Assembly (NCBI GenBank): GCA_903828235.1
Contig: CAIKLM010000117.1
Location: 1-50,583 of the forward strand
Length of the DNA: 50,583 nucleotides
From: an uncultured beta proteobacterium
GTDB lineage: Bacteria > Pseudomonadota > Gammaproteobacteria > Burkholderiales > Burkholderiaceae_C
Direction of reading: 5' to 3'
Each line of letters opens with the position of its first letter. Position 1 is the first letter of the stretch. Under the pieces are notes generated by a model that was given only the letters and a program-made list of their open reading frames with translations, was not told the origin of the DNA and searched no databases. Below are positions 8,517 through 18,232 of this stretch, piece after piece. The translations under genes and the position numbers were made by a program.

Positions 8517-9476
8517 TTGGGTTCCTACATCCTGCGCCGCCTGCTGATCGCGGTGCCGAGCCTGCTGGGCATCAGCATCGTGCTGTTCACGGTGCTGGCG
8601 CTGGCGCCCGGCGACCCGTTCGAGGAGCTGGCCACCAACCCCAACGTGCCGCCCGAGGTGCGCATGCAGCTGCGCGCCAGCCTGGGGCTGGACGACCCCG
8701 TCTGGCAGCGCTACTGGCACTGGCTGACCAGCATGCTGCAAGGCGACTGGGGCTTCTCGTTCATCAGCCGGCTCGACGTCGACACCCTCATCTGGCAGCG
8801 GCTGCCGGTGACGATCGCGATCATCGGCCTGAGCCAGCTGCTGGCGCTGGCCATCGCGCTGCCGGTGGGCGTGCTGGCCGCCGTCAAGCCCTACAGCTGG
8901 TTCGACCGCATCGCCAGCACGCTGAGCTTCATCGGCTTCTCGCTGCCCACCTTCTTCACCGGGCTGCTGTTCATCCTGTTCTTCAGCATCTACCTGGGCT
9001 GGTTCCCGTTCGTCTTCCAGAGCGAGATCACCGCCACGGGCTGGGACTGGTGGGTGGCGCAGTTCAAGCAGAGCATCATGCCGATCATGGTGCTGGGCCT
9101 GTTCCAGGCCGCCAGCTGGATGCGCTACGTGCGCTCCAGCGTGCTCGACGTGGTGCGGCTGGACTACGTCACCACCGCGCGCAGCAAGGGCCTGAAGGAG
9201 CGCGTGGTGATCCTCAAGCACGTGGTGCGCAACGCCCTCATCCCGGTGGTCACGCTGGTGGCGCTGCAGATGCCCGGCATCTTCGGCGGCGCCATCGTCA
9301 CCGAGCAGATCTTCCGCATCCCCGGCATCGGCAGCCTGCTGATCGACAGCATCCTGCGAAACGACACGCCGGTGATCATGGCGGTGACCTTCGTCTTCGC
9401 CATCCTGGTGGTGGCCTTCAACCTGATCGCAGACCTCCTCTATGGCTGGCTCGACCCCCGCATCTCCTACCGCTGA
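8517..9476 (+). CDS. Peptide-type ABC transporter permease (DppB/OppB-like)
   Basis: This 319-aa inner-membrane permease begins GSYILRRLLIAVPSLLGIS, a standard DppB-type first helix. The EAA-like loop is visible near DYVTTARSKGLKERVVILKH, and about six membrane segments follow the family pattern. The start is TTG. No upstream ATG or GTG fits the family N-terminus, and no clear Shine-Dalgarno sequence precedes it. Instead the leader is a pyrimidine tract that could bind ribosomal protein S1. It forms the translocation pore with the next gene. Confidence 0.9.
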   Translation: MGSYILRRLLIAVPSLLGISIVLFTVLALAPGDPFEELATNPNVPPEVRMQLRASLGLDDPVWQRYWHWLTSMLQGDWGFSFISRLDVDTLIWQRLPVTIAIIGLSQLLALAIALPVGVLAAVKPYSWFDRIASTLSFIGFSLPTFFTGLLFILFFSIYLGWFPFVFQSEITATGWDWWVAQFKQSIMPIMVLGLFQAASWMRYVRSSVLDVVRLDYVTTARSKGLKERVVILKHVVRNALIPVVTLVALQMPGIFGGAIVTEQIFRIPGIGSLLIDSILRNDTPVIMAVTFVFAILVVAFNLIADLLYGWLDPRISYR

Positions 9477-10374
9477 AGCGGCGGTGCGCCAGCCGGTGAG
9501 CACCTCGCCCTGGGCCGAGGCCTGGCGGCGCTTCAAGCGCCACCGGCTGGCCTATGCCAGCCTCTGGCTGCTGGCGCTCCTGTCGCTGGCAGTGCTGCTG
9601 GGCCCGCTGGTCTACAAGGTGGGCATCAACGACATCGACTTCACCGCACGCCTGAAGGGCCCGGGCGGCACTCACCCCCTGGGCACCGACGACCTGGGCC
9701 GCGACCTGCTGGCGCGCATGCTCTACGGCGGCCGCATCTCGCTGGCGGTGGGCCTGGCGGCCATGCTCACCGGCATCCTGATCGGCGTGGTCGTGGGCGC
9801 CGTCGCCGGCATCTCGCGCGGTGGGGTCGACGCCTTCCTGATGTGGCTGACCGACCTCTTCCTCAGCCTGCCGCAGCTGCCGGTGCTGCTGCTGCTCATG
9901 TTCTTCTTCCGCGACCCCTTGAAGGCCGCCTTCGGCCCCGAGGTGGGCATCTTCCTGCTCATCGTTCTCGTCATCGGGGGCCTGAGCTGGATGCCGGTGG
10001 CGCGACTGGTGCGGGCGCAGTTCTTCAGCCTGCGCGAGAAGGAGTTCGTCGAGGCCGCCCGCGCCCTGGGCGCGAGCACGCAGCGCCAGGTGGTGCGGCA
10101 CATCCTGCCCAATGCCTTGGGCCCGGTGATCGTGGCGGCCACCATCAACATCGCCGCGGCCATCATCACCGAGAGCACGCTCAGCTTCCTGGGCCTGGGC
10201 TTCCCGCCCGACATCCCCACCTGGGGCCGCATCCTCTACGACAGCCGCGACTACCTGGACATCGCCGTGCACTGGTCGCTGTTCCCGGGGCTGGCCATCT
10301 TCATCGCCGTGCTGACCATCAACTTCATCGGCGACGGGCTGCGCGACGCCCTCGATCCGCGCCGGGTCCTCTGA
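9442..10374 (+). CDS. Peptide-type ABC transporter permease (DppC/OppC-like)
   Basis: This 310-aa second permease subunit has an N-terminal OppC-type segment (WRRFKRHRLAYASLWLL), then the binding-protein-dependent transport domain with GTDDLGRDLLARMLYGGRISL and the EAA-loop region (EFVEAARALGASTQRQVVRHILPN). The chosen ATG overlaps the previous gene by 35 nt. A GTG a few codons downstream would shorten the N-terminus by about 15 residues and is also possible. The overlap indicates translational coupling with the DppB-like gene. Confidence 0.9.
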   Translation: MAGSTPASPTAEAAVRQPVSTSPWAEAWRRFKRHRLAYASLWLLALLSLAVLLGPLVYKVGINDIDFTARLKGPGGTHPLGTDDLGRDLLARMLYGGRISLAVGLAAMLTGILIGVVVGAVAGISRGGVDAFLMWLTDLFLSLPQLPVLLLLMFFFRDPLKAAFGPEVGIFLLIVLVIGGLSWMPVARLVRAQFFSLREKEFVEAARALGASTQRQVVRHILPNALGPVIVAATINIAAAIITESTLSFLGLGFPPDIPTWGRILYDSRDYLDIAVHWSLFPGLAIFIAVLTINFIGDGLRDALDPRRVL

Positions 10375-10378
10375 TCAC

Positions 10379-11365
<987 letters not shown>

Positions 11366-11423
11366 GCGCGCCGGGCCGCTCCCAAGCGCTCATCCCGGAG
11401 CGCACAGCGCGGAGGGTAGTCCA

Positions 11424-12413
11424 GTGAGCGAGCCCACCCCGCTGCTGCAGGTCCGCAACCTCGTCAAGCACTTCCCGGTGCGCGGCGGGCTGCTCAAGCG
11501 CGAAGTGGGCCGCGTGCACGCCGTCGACGGCGTGAGCTTCGAGCTCGCCAAGGGCGAGACGCTGGGCGTGGTCGGCGAGAGCGGCTGCGGCAAGAGCACC
11601 ACCGGCCGCTGCATCCTGCGCCTGATCGAGCCCACCTCGGGCGAGGTGCACTTCGAGGGCAAGAGCGTCACCGGCGCCGGCAAGGAAGAACTGCGCGCGC
11701 TGGCGCGCGACATGCAGATCATCTTCCAGGACCCGTATGCGAGCCTGAACCCGCGCATGACGGTCGGCGCCATCATCGGCGAGGCGCTCACCATCCACAA
11801 GCTCACGAAGACGCGCGAGGCCTACGACGCGCGCATCGTCGAGCTGCTGCAGACCGTGGGCCTGAACGCCGACCACATGCGGCGCTACCCGCACGAGTTC
11901 TCGGGCGGCCAGCGGCAGCGCATCGGCATCGCGCGCGCGCTGGCGGTCAACCCCAAGCTCATCGTCTGCGACGAGGCCGTGAGCGCGCTCGACGTGTCGA
12001 TCCAGGCGCAGGTGATCAACCTGCTCGAGGACCTGCAGTCGCAGTTCGGGCTGACCTACATCTTCATCGCGCACGACCTGAGCGTCGTCGAGCACATTTC
12101 CGACCGCGTGGCCGTGATGTACCTGGGCCGCATCGTCGAGATCGCCAGCGCCAAGGACCTCTACACCGCGCCGCGCCACCCCTACACCGAGGCGCTGCTG
12201 TCGGCGGTGCCCATCCCCGACCCGCAGGTCCGGCGCAAGCGCATCATGCTGCAGGGCGACGTGCCCAGCCCGTTGAACCCGCCTTCGGGCTGCCACTTCC
12301 ACACCCGCTGCAGCATCGCGCAGAAGGGCCTGTGCGACGTGCAGCGGCCCGAGCTCAAGGCGGTGGCGGGCTCCGGCGATGGCCACCAGGTGGCCTGCCA
12401 CCTGCGCAGCTGA
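11424..12413 (+). CDS. Peptide-type ABC transporter ATP-binding protein (DppF/OppF-like)
   Basis: This 329-aa second ATPase has Walker [10 protein letters not shown], signature SGGQRQR and Walker [13 protein letters not shown], plus the OppF C-terminal extension ([15 protein letters not shown]). The start is GTG, preceded by GGAGGG (11411-11416), so the ribosome site is strong despite the rare start codon. It is separated from the DppD-like gene by 58 nt and is the last gene of the importer operon. Confidence 0.93.
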   Translation: MSEPTPLLQVRNLVKHFPVRGGLLKREVGRVHAVDGVSFELAKGETLGVVGESGCGKSTTGRCILRLIEPTSGEVHFEGKSVTGAGKEELRALARDMQIIFQDPYASLNPRMTVGAIIGEALTIHKLTKTREAYDARIVELLQTVGLNADHMRRYPHEFSGGQRQRIGIARALAVNPKLIVCDEAVSALDVSIQAQVINLLEDLQSQFGLTYIFIAHDLSVVEHISDRVAVMYLGRIVEIASAKDLYTAPRHPYTEALLSAVPIPDPQVRRKRIMLQGDVPSPLNPPSGCHFHTRCSIAQKGLCDVQRPELKAVAGSGDGHQVACHLRS

Positions 12414-12420
12414 GCCTCCC

Positions 12421-13071
12421 TCAGCCCCGGCCTTCGCCCCAGGCCGGCAGCCGCCAGCCCGTGGCCAGCGCCAGCACGCGCAGGCCGGTGGCGGTGGTGG
12501 CGCCCAGCAGCAGCGCCGTGCCCTCGCCCAGACCCAGCGTCATCGCTCCCACCAGCACCCAGCCGCCGACGAAGGCGCACACGGCGTACGGCCGGTGGTC
12601 GCGGAAGGCGGTGGGGATCTCGTTGAGCACGATGTCGCGCAGCACGCCGCCGAACACCGCCGTCACCACCCCCATCAGCACGGCCACGATGGCGGGCAGG
12701 TCCTGCGCCAGCGCCAGCTGCGTGCCGCTGGCGCTGAACAGGCCCAGCCCCAGCGCGTCGGGCCACTGCATCGCGCGCTCGGTGATCGCGAAGTGACGGC
12801 GCCGCATGAAGAGCATGGCGCCGGCGCTCAGGGCCAGCAGCGCCCACAGCCAGTGTGCTTGCTCGACCCAGAAGAAGGGCCGGCGGTCCAGCAGCACATC
12901 GCGCAGCGTGCCGCCCCCGAAGGCCGCCAGGCCGGTGACGAAGCACAGGCCCACCGCGTCGAGCCGCTGCCGCGCCCCGGCCAGCAGGCCCGACAGCGCG
13001 AAGGCCACGGTGGCCGCCGACTCGACGGCCACCCGCAGCCAGGGGATCAGGGATTCGGGGCTGTCCACCAC
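12421..13071 (-). CDS. TRIC-like trimeric intracellular cation channel family protein
   Basis: This 216-aa membrane protein has about seven hydrophobic segments and the duplicated glycine-rich motifs of the YicG/YadS-type family: GGGTLRDVLL near residue 45 and GGVLRDIVLNEIP near residue 130. Prokaryotic members form trimeric potassium-permeable channels homologous to TRIC. No ATG is available near the family N-terminus. Two tandem GTG codons (13071 and 13068) give VVDSPESLIPWLRV as the start. The gene is convergent with the ABC operon (7 bp between stops). Confidence 0.82.
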   Translation of the reverse strand: MVDSPESLIPWLRVAVESAATVAFALSGLLAGARQRLDAVGLCFVTGLAAFGGGTLRDVLLDRRPFFWVEQAHWLWALLALSAGAMLFMRRRHFAITERAMQWPDALGLGLFSASGTQLALAQDLPAIVAVLMGVVTAVFGGVLRDIVLNEIPTAFRDHRPYAVCAFVGGWVLVGAMTLGLGEGTALLLGATTATGLRVLALATGWRLPAWGEGRG

Positions 13072-13160
13072 CCGATGATGCCCTGCCCCGCAGCGGCGCC
13101 GGCGGCAGGCCTGGGCCCGCTGCGCGCGGCCGCCGCGAGCGCCTTGCGACGGGCCGTCGT

Positions 13161-13745
13161 TCAGCGCGGATGAACCGCCGCTGGCGCCGGCGGCCAGCGG
13201 ACGAGCGCGCCGTGCCGGGGCGGCGGCGGCCAGCGCGCGGCGTCGATCGGCCCCTGCGGCGCACCCGCGCCCAGGGGCAACTGCCCCAGGGCCGTGATCC
13301 AGCCGCCGTGCCCCACCAGCAGCACGGCCGTGTCGGCGGCGGCGTCGCGCTCGCGCACGAAGGCCTGCACGCGGGCCTGCAGCTGCGCCAGGCACTCGCC
13401 GCCACCGGGCGCGTGGTGGCGCAGGTCGGCCTCCCAGGCCTGCACCTCGGCCCAGGGCACCGCCGTCCAGGGGCGGCCGTCCCAGCGGCCGAAGTCGAGC
13501 TCGGCCAGTCGCGCGTCCACGCGGCACTCGAAGCCCCAGCGCACCAGCCACGCCCCGACGCCCCGCGAGCGCGCCAGCGGCGACACCCACACGCGGCGCG
13601 GCAGGCCCTGGCGGCGCACGGTGGCGCGGATGCGGTGCGCCAGGCGCCGGGCCTTGCGCGGGTCCAGCGGCAGGTCGGTGATGCCGATGCAGCGACCGGC
13701 CGCGCCCTGCGCGCGCGGATGTCGCCAGCACCAGAGCTCGGGCAC
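13161..13745 (-). CDS. cobC: Histidine phosphatase, CobC-like alpha-ribazole phosphatase
   Basis: This 194-aa histidine-phosphatase protein starts VPELWCWRHPRAQG, in which the H of RHP is the phosphorylated residue. The GRCIGITDLPLD segment, the acidic ELDFGRWDGRPW and the second histidine in LVGHGG are all typical of CobC. CobC removes the phosphate from alpha-ribazole phosphate or adenosylcobalamin 5'-phosphate in nucleotide-loop assembly. The start is GTG, 11 nt after the cobS stop. Its place as last gene of the B12 operon supports the assignment. Distant phosphoglycerate mutase-like activities cannot be excluded from sequence alone. Confidence 0.82.
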   Translation of the reverse strand: MPELWCWRHPRAQGAAGRCIGITDLPLDPRKARRLAHRIRATVRRQGLPRRVWVSPLARSRGVGAWLVRWGFECRVDARLAELDFGRWDGRPWTAVPWAEVQAWEADLRHHAPGGGECLAQLQARVQAFVRERDAAADTAVLLVGHGGWITALGQLPLGAGAPQGPIDAARWPPPPRHGALVRWPPAPAAVHPR

Positions 13746-13756
13746 CGAAGCCCGCC

Positions 13757-14542
13757 TCAGCGCGACAGCGCCGCCAGCGCCGCGAGCAGCATCGCCAGCT
13801 CCACCAGCTGCTGCGTCGCGCCCAGGGTGTCGCCGGTGAAGCCGCCCAGGCGGCGACGCAGCCAGCGCCGCATGGCTATCAGCGCCATCGGCGCGGCCAC
13901 GGCGGCCGCCAGCAGGGCATCGGTCGGCACGAACAGCGCGGCCGCAGCCACCGCAATCAGCACCCAGCCGGCGGTCACCACCAGCGTCAGCCCGTCGGCA
14001 CGCTGCGCCTGCGGCTTGGCCCTGGCGTGCTCGGCATCGCCCGCGTAGGGCAGCGCCGCCAGCAGCACCACGGCCGCCGCGCGCGAGACGGCATGCACCA
14101 GCGGAAGCAGCGCCAGCGCGGCCAGCAGGTCGCGCACGGCCAGCGCGTGCAGCGCCGCCACCTTCAGGGCCAGCACCGCCACCAGCGCCAGCGTGCCGTA
14201 GGTGCCCAGCCGCGAGTCCTTCATGATGGCCAGGGCGCGCTCGCGGTCGGCGCTGCCGCCCAGGCCGTCGAAGGTGTCGGCCAGGCCGTCCTCGTGGAAG
14301 GCGCCGGTCAGCCAGACCGTGGCCACCACGCTGAGCAGCACCGCCAGCAGCGCGCCGAAGAAATGCGCGGCCCCCCACAGCACCAGCGCCGCGAAGCCGC
14401 CCACCAGCAGGCCCACCCCGGCGAAGTGGCGGGCACAGGCCTGCAGCCAGTCGTCCTGCCAGCGCGCAAAGCGCACCGGCACCCGCGTCAGGAACTGCAG
14501 CGCCACCAGGAACAGCCGCAGCTCGTGGGCCAGCGCGTGCAT
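13757..14542 (-). CDS. cobS: Adenosylcobinamide-GDP ribazoletransferase (cobalamin synthase)
   Basis: This 261-aa integral membrane enzyme joins adenosylcobinamide-GDP to alpha-ribazole (phosphate), the last joining step of cobalamin synthesis. The diagnostic motif HEDGLADTFDGLGG sits near residue 83, followed by MKDSRLGTYG, with several hydrophobic helices. Its ATG shares one base with the cobT stop (TGATG), so translation is coupled. Length is normal for CobS (about 250 aa). Confidence 0.93.
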   Translation of the reverse strand: MHALAHELRLFLVALQFLTRVPVRFARWQDDWLQACARHFAGVGLLVGGFAALVLWGAAHFFGALLAVLLSVVATVWLTGAFHEDGLADTFDGLGGSADRERALAIMKDSRLGTYGTLALVAVLALKVAALHALAVRDLLAALALLPLVHAVSRAAAVVLLAALPYAGDAEHARAKPQAQRADGLTLVVTAGWVLIAVAAAALFVPTDALLAAAVAAPMALIAMRRWLRRRLGGFTGDTLGATQQLVELAMLLAALAALSR

Positions 14543-15594
14543 CAGGCGCCCCCGTCGCCGGCCGCCGGCGCGCGGGCGCGGTCCACGCCGGCCTCGTCGA
14601 ACGAGGCCATCTGCTGCAGCATCTGCAGCGCCGACACCAGCAGCGGCCAGGCCAGCGCCGCGCCGCTGCCTTCGCCCAGGCGCAGGCCCAGGTCGAGCAG
14701 CGGCTGCACGCCCAGCTGCGCGAGCCAGCGCGCATGCCCGTTCTCCGCCGAGGCGTGCGCGAACACGCAGCCACGCCGCAGCAGCGCGTGGCCCTCGGGC
14801 ACCAGCGCTGCCGCCGCGGCGACGGCCGCGGTGGCGATGAAGCCGTCGACGACGAGCAGGCGCCGCTCGCGCCAGGACTGCAGGGCAGCGCCGGCCATGG
14901 TGGCGATCTCCAGCCCGCCCAGGGCCGCCAGCGCGGCGTGCGGCTCGCGCGCGCCGGCGTGGCGCTCGAGCACGCGCGCCAGCACGCGGCGCTTGTGCGC
15001 CAGGCCCGCGTCGTCCAGGCCGGTGCCGCGGCCCACGCAGTCCTCCAGCGGCAGGCCGCCCAGCCGCGCCATCAGCAGCGCCGCGGCCGAACTGTTGCCG
15101 ATGCCCATCTCGCCCAGCAGCACGGCGTTGCCCGGCAGCCGCTGCACCAGCGCCGCACCCTGCGCCAGCGCGGCCTCGCACTCCTGCGTCGTCATCGCCG
15201 GGGCCCGGCTGCTGTCGGCCGTGCCGGCGCGCAGGCGCGCCGGCACCAGCTGCGGGTGCGGCGGCAGCGGCGTGGCCACGCCGCAGTCGACCACCGTCAG
15301 CGTCAGCCCGTGCTGCCGCGCCAGCACCGACACCGCGGCGCCGCCGGCCAGCATGTTGGCCACCATCTGAGCCGTCACCGACTGCGGGTAGGCGCTGACG
15401 CCCTGGGCCACCAGGCCATGGTCGGCCGCGAACACCACGAGCTGCGGCTGCCGCAGCGCCGGCCGCTCGGTGCCCTGCCACAGCGCGACCTGCAGCGCCA
15501 GGCCCTCGAGCCGCCCCAGCGCGCCGCGCGGCTTGGTCAGGTGGTCGAGCCGGTGCTGCACGCGGCGTGCGAGCGCGTCGGGGTCGCCGGTCAT
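14542..15594 (-). CDS. cobT: Nicotinate-nucleotide--dimethylbenzimidazole phosphoribosyltransferase
   Basis: This 350-aa enzyme activates the lower ligand of B12 by forming alpha-ribazole phosphate from dimethylbenzimidazole and nicotinate mononucleotide. Typical CobT blocks are visible: TKPRGALGRLE near the N-terminus, FAADHGLVAQGVSAYP, GEMGIGNSSAAA, and LRLGEGSGAALA, in which the E is the catalytic base. The ATG overlaps the stop of the upstream BtuF-like gene (ATGA). No bluB for ligand synthesis is present in the window. Confidence 0.94.
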   Translation of the reverse strand: MTGDPDALARRVQHRLDHLTKPRGALGRLEGLALQVALWQGTERPALRQPQLVVFAADHGLVAQGVSAYPQSVTAQMVANMLAGGAAVSVLARQHGLTLTVVDCGVATPLPPHPQLVPARLRAGTADSSRAPAMTTQECEAALAQGAALVQRLPGNAVLLGEMGIGNSSAAALLMARLGGLPLEDCVGRGTGLDDAGLAHKRRVLARVLERHAGAREPHAALAALGGLEIATMAGAALQSWRERRLLVVDGFIATAAVAAAAALVPEGHALLRRGCVFAHASAENGHARWLAQLGVQPLLDLGLRLGEGSGAALAWPLLVSALQMLQQMASFDEAGVDRARAPAAGDGGA

Positions 15595-16400
15595 GCCGCC
15601 TGGGCCTCCGCCCAGCCGCGCATCAGCGCGTGCAGCTGCTCCAGGCCGTCGGTCAGCGCCGCCGGCCCGGGCTGCAGGATGTCGCAGCTCTTGATCTCGT
15701 GCAGCCGGCCATCCCGCACCGCCGGCACGGCGGCCCAGCCGGGGCGCGCGGCCACGTGCTCCGGGCGGAACTTCTTGCCGCACCAGCTGCCCACGATCAG
15801 CTCGGGCGCGCGGCGCACCGGCTCCAGCGGGTCGGCGATCACGCGATCGCGGCCCAGCGACTGCAGCGCCAGCTCCGGGAACACGTCGTCGCCGCCGGCG
15901 ATGGCCACCAGCTCGCTGACCCAGCGGATGGCGCTGATCATGGGCTGGTCCCACTCCTCGAAGTAGACGCGCGGCCGCCGCGGCCAGCGCGCGGCCTCGG
16001 CGGCGATGGCGGCGTGGCGCGCCTGCACCCCGCCGATCCAGGCTTCGGCGCGCGCGTCGGCACCCACCAGCGCAGCCACGCGCCTGAGCGTGGTGAAGAT
16101 CTGCTCCACGCTGCGCTGGTTGGTGATCCACACCTCCAGCCCGGCGCGGATGAGCTTGTCGGCCAGCGCGGCCTGCATGTCGGAGAAGCCGATGACGAGG
16201 TCGGGCTCGAGCGCGACGATCCGGTCGATGCGGCCGTCGAGGAAGGCACTGACGCGGGGCTTGTCCTGGCGCGCGCGGCGCGGCCGCACGGTGTAGCCGC
16301 TGATGCCGACGATGCGACGCTCCTCGCCGAGCAGGTACAGCCACTCGGTTGTCTCCTCGGTGAGGCAGACGATGCGTTGCGGGCCGCGGCGGGCGTCCAT
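15591..16400 (-). CDS. BtuF-like cobalamin-binding protein without signal peptide
   Basis: This 269-aa protein has the helical-backbone metal-receptor fold of BtuF (IVCLTEETTEWLYLLGEERRIVGISG at the start, LEPDLVIGFSD near residue 65). It starts MDARRGPQRIVCL with no hydrophobic signal segment. It therefore appears cytosolic, unlike the exported BtuF-like protein at 18233-19117 in the same operon. The gene lies between btuD (8-nt gap) and cobT (4-nt overlap). It may hold or hand over corrinoid inside the cell, or it may be a BtuF paralogue that lost export. I find no upstream in-frame start that would add a signal. Confidence 0.75.
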   Translation of the reverse strand: MDARRGPQRIVCLTEETTEWLYLLGEERRIVGISGYTVRPRRARQDKPRVSAFLDGRIDRIVALEPDLVIGFSDMQAALADKLIRAGLEVWITNQRSVEQIFTTLRRVAALVGADARAEAWIGGVQARHAAIAAEAARWPRRPRVYFEEWDQPMISAIRWVSELVAIAGGDDVFPELALQSLGRDRVIADPLEPVRRAPELIVGSWCGKKFRPEHVAARPGWAAVPAVRDGRLHEIKSCDILQPGPAALTDGLEQLHALMRGWAEAQAA

Positions 16401-16408
16401 GGGGCCTG

Positions 16409-17188
16409 CTACAGGGCGGGCACGGCGATCCAGCGCGCGGCGTCGGCCGTGCGCTGCACCGTGAAGGCGTGGCCGAACCGGGCCTCCAGCGCGGCGCGCA
16501 GCGCGGCATCGTCCGGGGCGCCGTCGGCCACCAGGCGCCCTTCGGCCAGCAACAGCACGCGGTCGGCGGCCAGGGCCAGATTCAGGTCGTGCAGCACCAC
16601 GGCCACGGCGGCGCCGTCGCGCGCGCGGCGGCGCAGGCCGCGCAGCAGCGCCAGCTGGTGCGGGGCGTCGAGGTGGGCCACGGGCTCGTCGAGCAGCAGC
16701 ACGGGTGCCTCCACCGCCAGCGCCCGCGCCAGCAGCACGCGCTGGCGCTCGCCCCCCGACAGTTCCGACAGGCGGCGGTCGGCCAGCGCCGAGGTCTCGG
16801 TCTCGGCCAGGGCGCGGGCCACGGCGGCGGCGTCCGCGGCATCGGGTGCCCCCAGCAGGCCGTGGCGCGGCAGCCGGCCAAGCTCCACCAGGCTGCGCGC
16901 GGGCAGTTCGGCATCGGTCTCGCCCTGCTGCGCCAGCCAGGCCAGCCGGGCGGCGCGCTCGCGCGCGGGCCACGCGGCCAGCGGCCGGCCCTGCAGCGCC
17001 ACCTCGCCGGCCGCGGCCGGCAGCAGGCCGGCCAGCACCTGCAGCAGCGTGCTCTTGCCGGCGCCGTTGGGGCCCACCAGCGCCACCCACTGCCCGGCGT
17101 GCAGCGTGAGCGACACGTCGTCGACCACGCGCCGGCCGCCAAGGCTGGCTACCACGCCGCGGGCCTGCAGCGGCGGTGCGCCCGTCAT
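16409..17188 (-). CDS. btuD: ABC transporter ATP-binding protein for cobalamin/iron-siderophore class
   Basis: This 259-aa ATPase of the FecE/BtuD family has Walker A VGPNGAGKST, signature LSGGERQRV, Walker B VLLLDEPVAHLD and an H-loop at LHDLN. The start used is MTGAPPLQARG, whose ATG overlaps the permease stop (ATGA). An earlier ATG 21 nt upstream is possible but lies inside the permease coding end. Cobalamin as substrate is inferred from the riboswitch, btuB and cob genes in the operon. Confidence 0.88.
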   Translation of the reverse strand: MTGAPPLQARGVVASLGGRRVVDDVSLTLHAGQWVALVGPNGAGKSTLLQVLAGLLPAAAGEVALQGRPLAAWPARERAARLAWLAQQGETDAELPARSLVELGRLPRHGLLGAPDAADAAAVARALAETETSALADRRLSELSGGERQRVLLARALAVEAPVLLLDEPVAHLDAPHQLALLRGLRRRARDGAAVAVVLHDLNLALAADRVLLLAEGRLVADGAPDDAALRAALEARFGHAFTVQRTADAARWIAVPAL

Positions 17189-18216
17189 GCCGCAGCTCCG
17201 CGACGCCACAGCAGCAGCAGCAGGTAGGCGCCACCGAACACGGCCGTCAGCACCCCGACCGGCAGCTCCTGCGGCGCCACGAGCACGCGCGCGGCGACGT
17301 CGGCCCCCAGCAGCAGCACCGCCCCGGCCAGCGCCGACAGCCCCAGCAGCGCGCCGTGGCGCACCACCACCAGCCGCCGCACCAGGTGCGGCGCCACCAG
17401 GCCCACGAAGGCCACCAGCCCCACCTGCGCCACGGCGCTGCCGGTGGCCAGGGCCAGCAGCGCCACCAGCGCCAGGCGCAGCCTCGGCAGGCCCAGGCCC
17501 AGGCTGGCGGCGCTGGCCTCGCCGAGCACCAGCGCATCGAGCACGCGCGCCAGCAGCACCGCCGCGGGCAGCGTGAGCAGCAGTCCGGCGGCCAGCGCCG
17601 TCGCCGCGTCCCAGCCCAGGTAGCTGGTGGTGCCGATCATGAACACGCGCTGGCCGCGCAGCGCCTCGGGGCTGGCCAGCACCAGCAGGTCGGCCAGCGC
17701 GGTGAGCAGCACGCCCACCACCACGCCGGCCAGCAGCAGCGTGAGCGGCCGCGCACTGCCGCGCGCCATCAGCAGCGTCAGCGCCAGCCCGCCCAGGGCC
17801 CCCGCGAAGGCCGCGCCCGACAGGCCCAGGCGCGCCAGCCAGCCGCCGGCCACCAGGCCCAGGCCGTCGGCCGCGCCCAGCACGCCACCGGCGGCCAGCG
17901 CCAGCGTGACCGCCAGGCCCGAGCCAGCGGCGGTGCCCAGCAGGTAGGGGTCGGCCAGCGGGTTGCGGAACAGGCCCTGCGACACCGCCCCGGCCAGCCC
18001 CAGCAGCGCGCCGGCCAGCGCCGCGCCCAGCGTGCGCGGGGCGCGGATGTCGGCGATCAGCGCCGCCTCGGCGGCCCAGGCGCTGCTCAGGCCCTCGGCG
18101 CCGGCGGCCAGGCCCAGCAGGACCAGCAGCGCGAGCGCGGCCAGCAGCACCAGCGCCACGCGCCGCGGCGCCGTGGCGCGGCCGGGCGTGGCGAACGTGC
18201 GGGCCAGGGTGTTCAT
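17185..18216 (-). CDS. btuC: FecCD-family ABC permease for cobalamin
   Basis: This 343-aa permease has about ten hydrophobic segments and the FecCD-family landmarks: RAPRTLGAALAGALLGLAGA (family RLPR-type loop), NPLADPYLLGTAAGS, and the cytoplasmic coupling motif GLVAFVGLVAPHLVRR. The gene starts 17 nt after the BtuF-like gene stop. With the ATPase it forms the inner-membrane BtuCD-type importer. Confidence 0.9.
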   Translation of the reverse strand: MNTLARTFATPGRATAPRRVALVLLAALALLVLLGLAAGAEGLSSAWAAEAALIADIRAPRTLGAALAGALLGLAGAVSQGLFRNPLADPYLLGTAAGSGLAVTLALAAGGVLGAADGLGLVAGGWLARLGLSGAAFAGALGGLALTLLMARGSARPLTLLLAGVVVGVLLTALADLLVLASPEALRGQRVFMIGTTSYLGWDAATALAAGLLLTLPAAVLLARVLDALVLGEASAASLGLGLPRLRLALVALLALATGSAVAQVGLVAFVGLVAPHLVRRLVVVRHGALLGLSALAGAVLLLGADVAARVLVAPQELPVGVLTAVFGGAYLLLLLWRRGAAA

Positions 18217-18232
18217 GGCGCGTCGTGCCGGT

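Noticed and set aside
6498..9536. A 1012-codon minus-strand frame
   Set aside because: It is opposite the clearly recognisable peptide ABC genes, and the translation has low complexity and no family motif.
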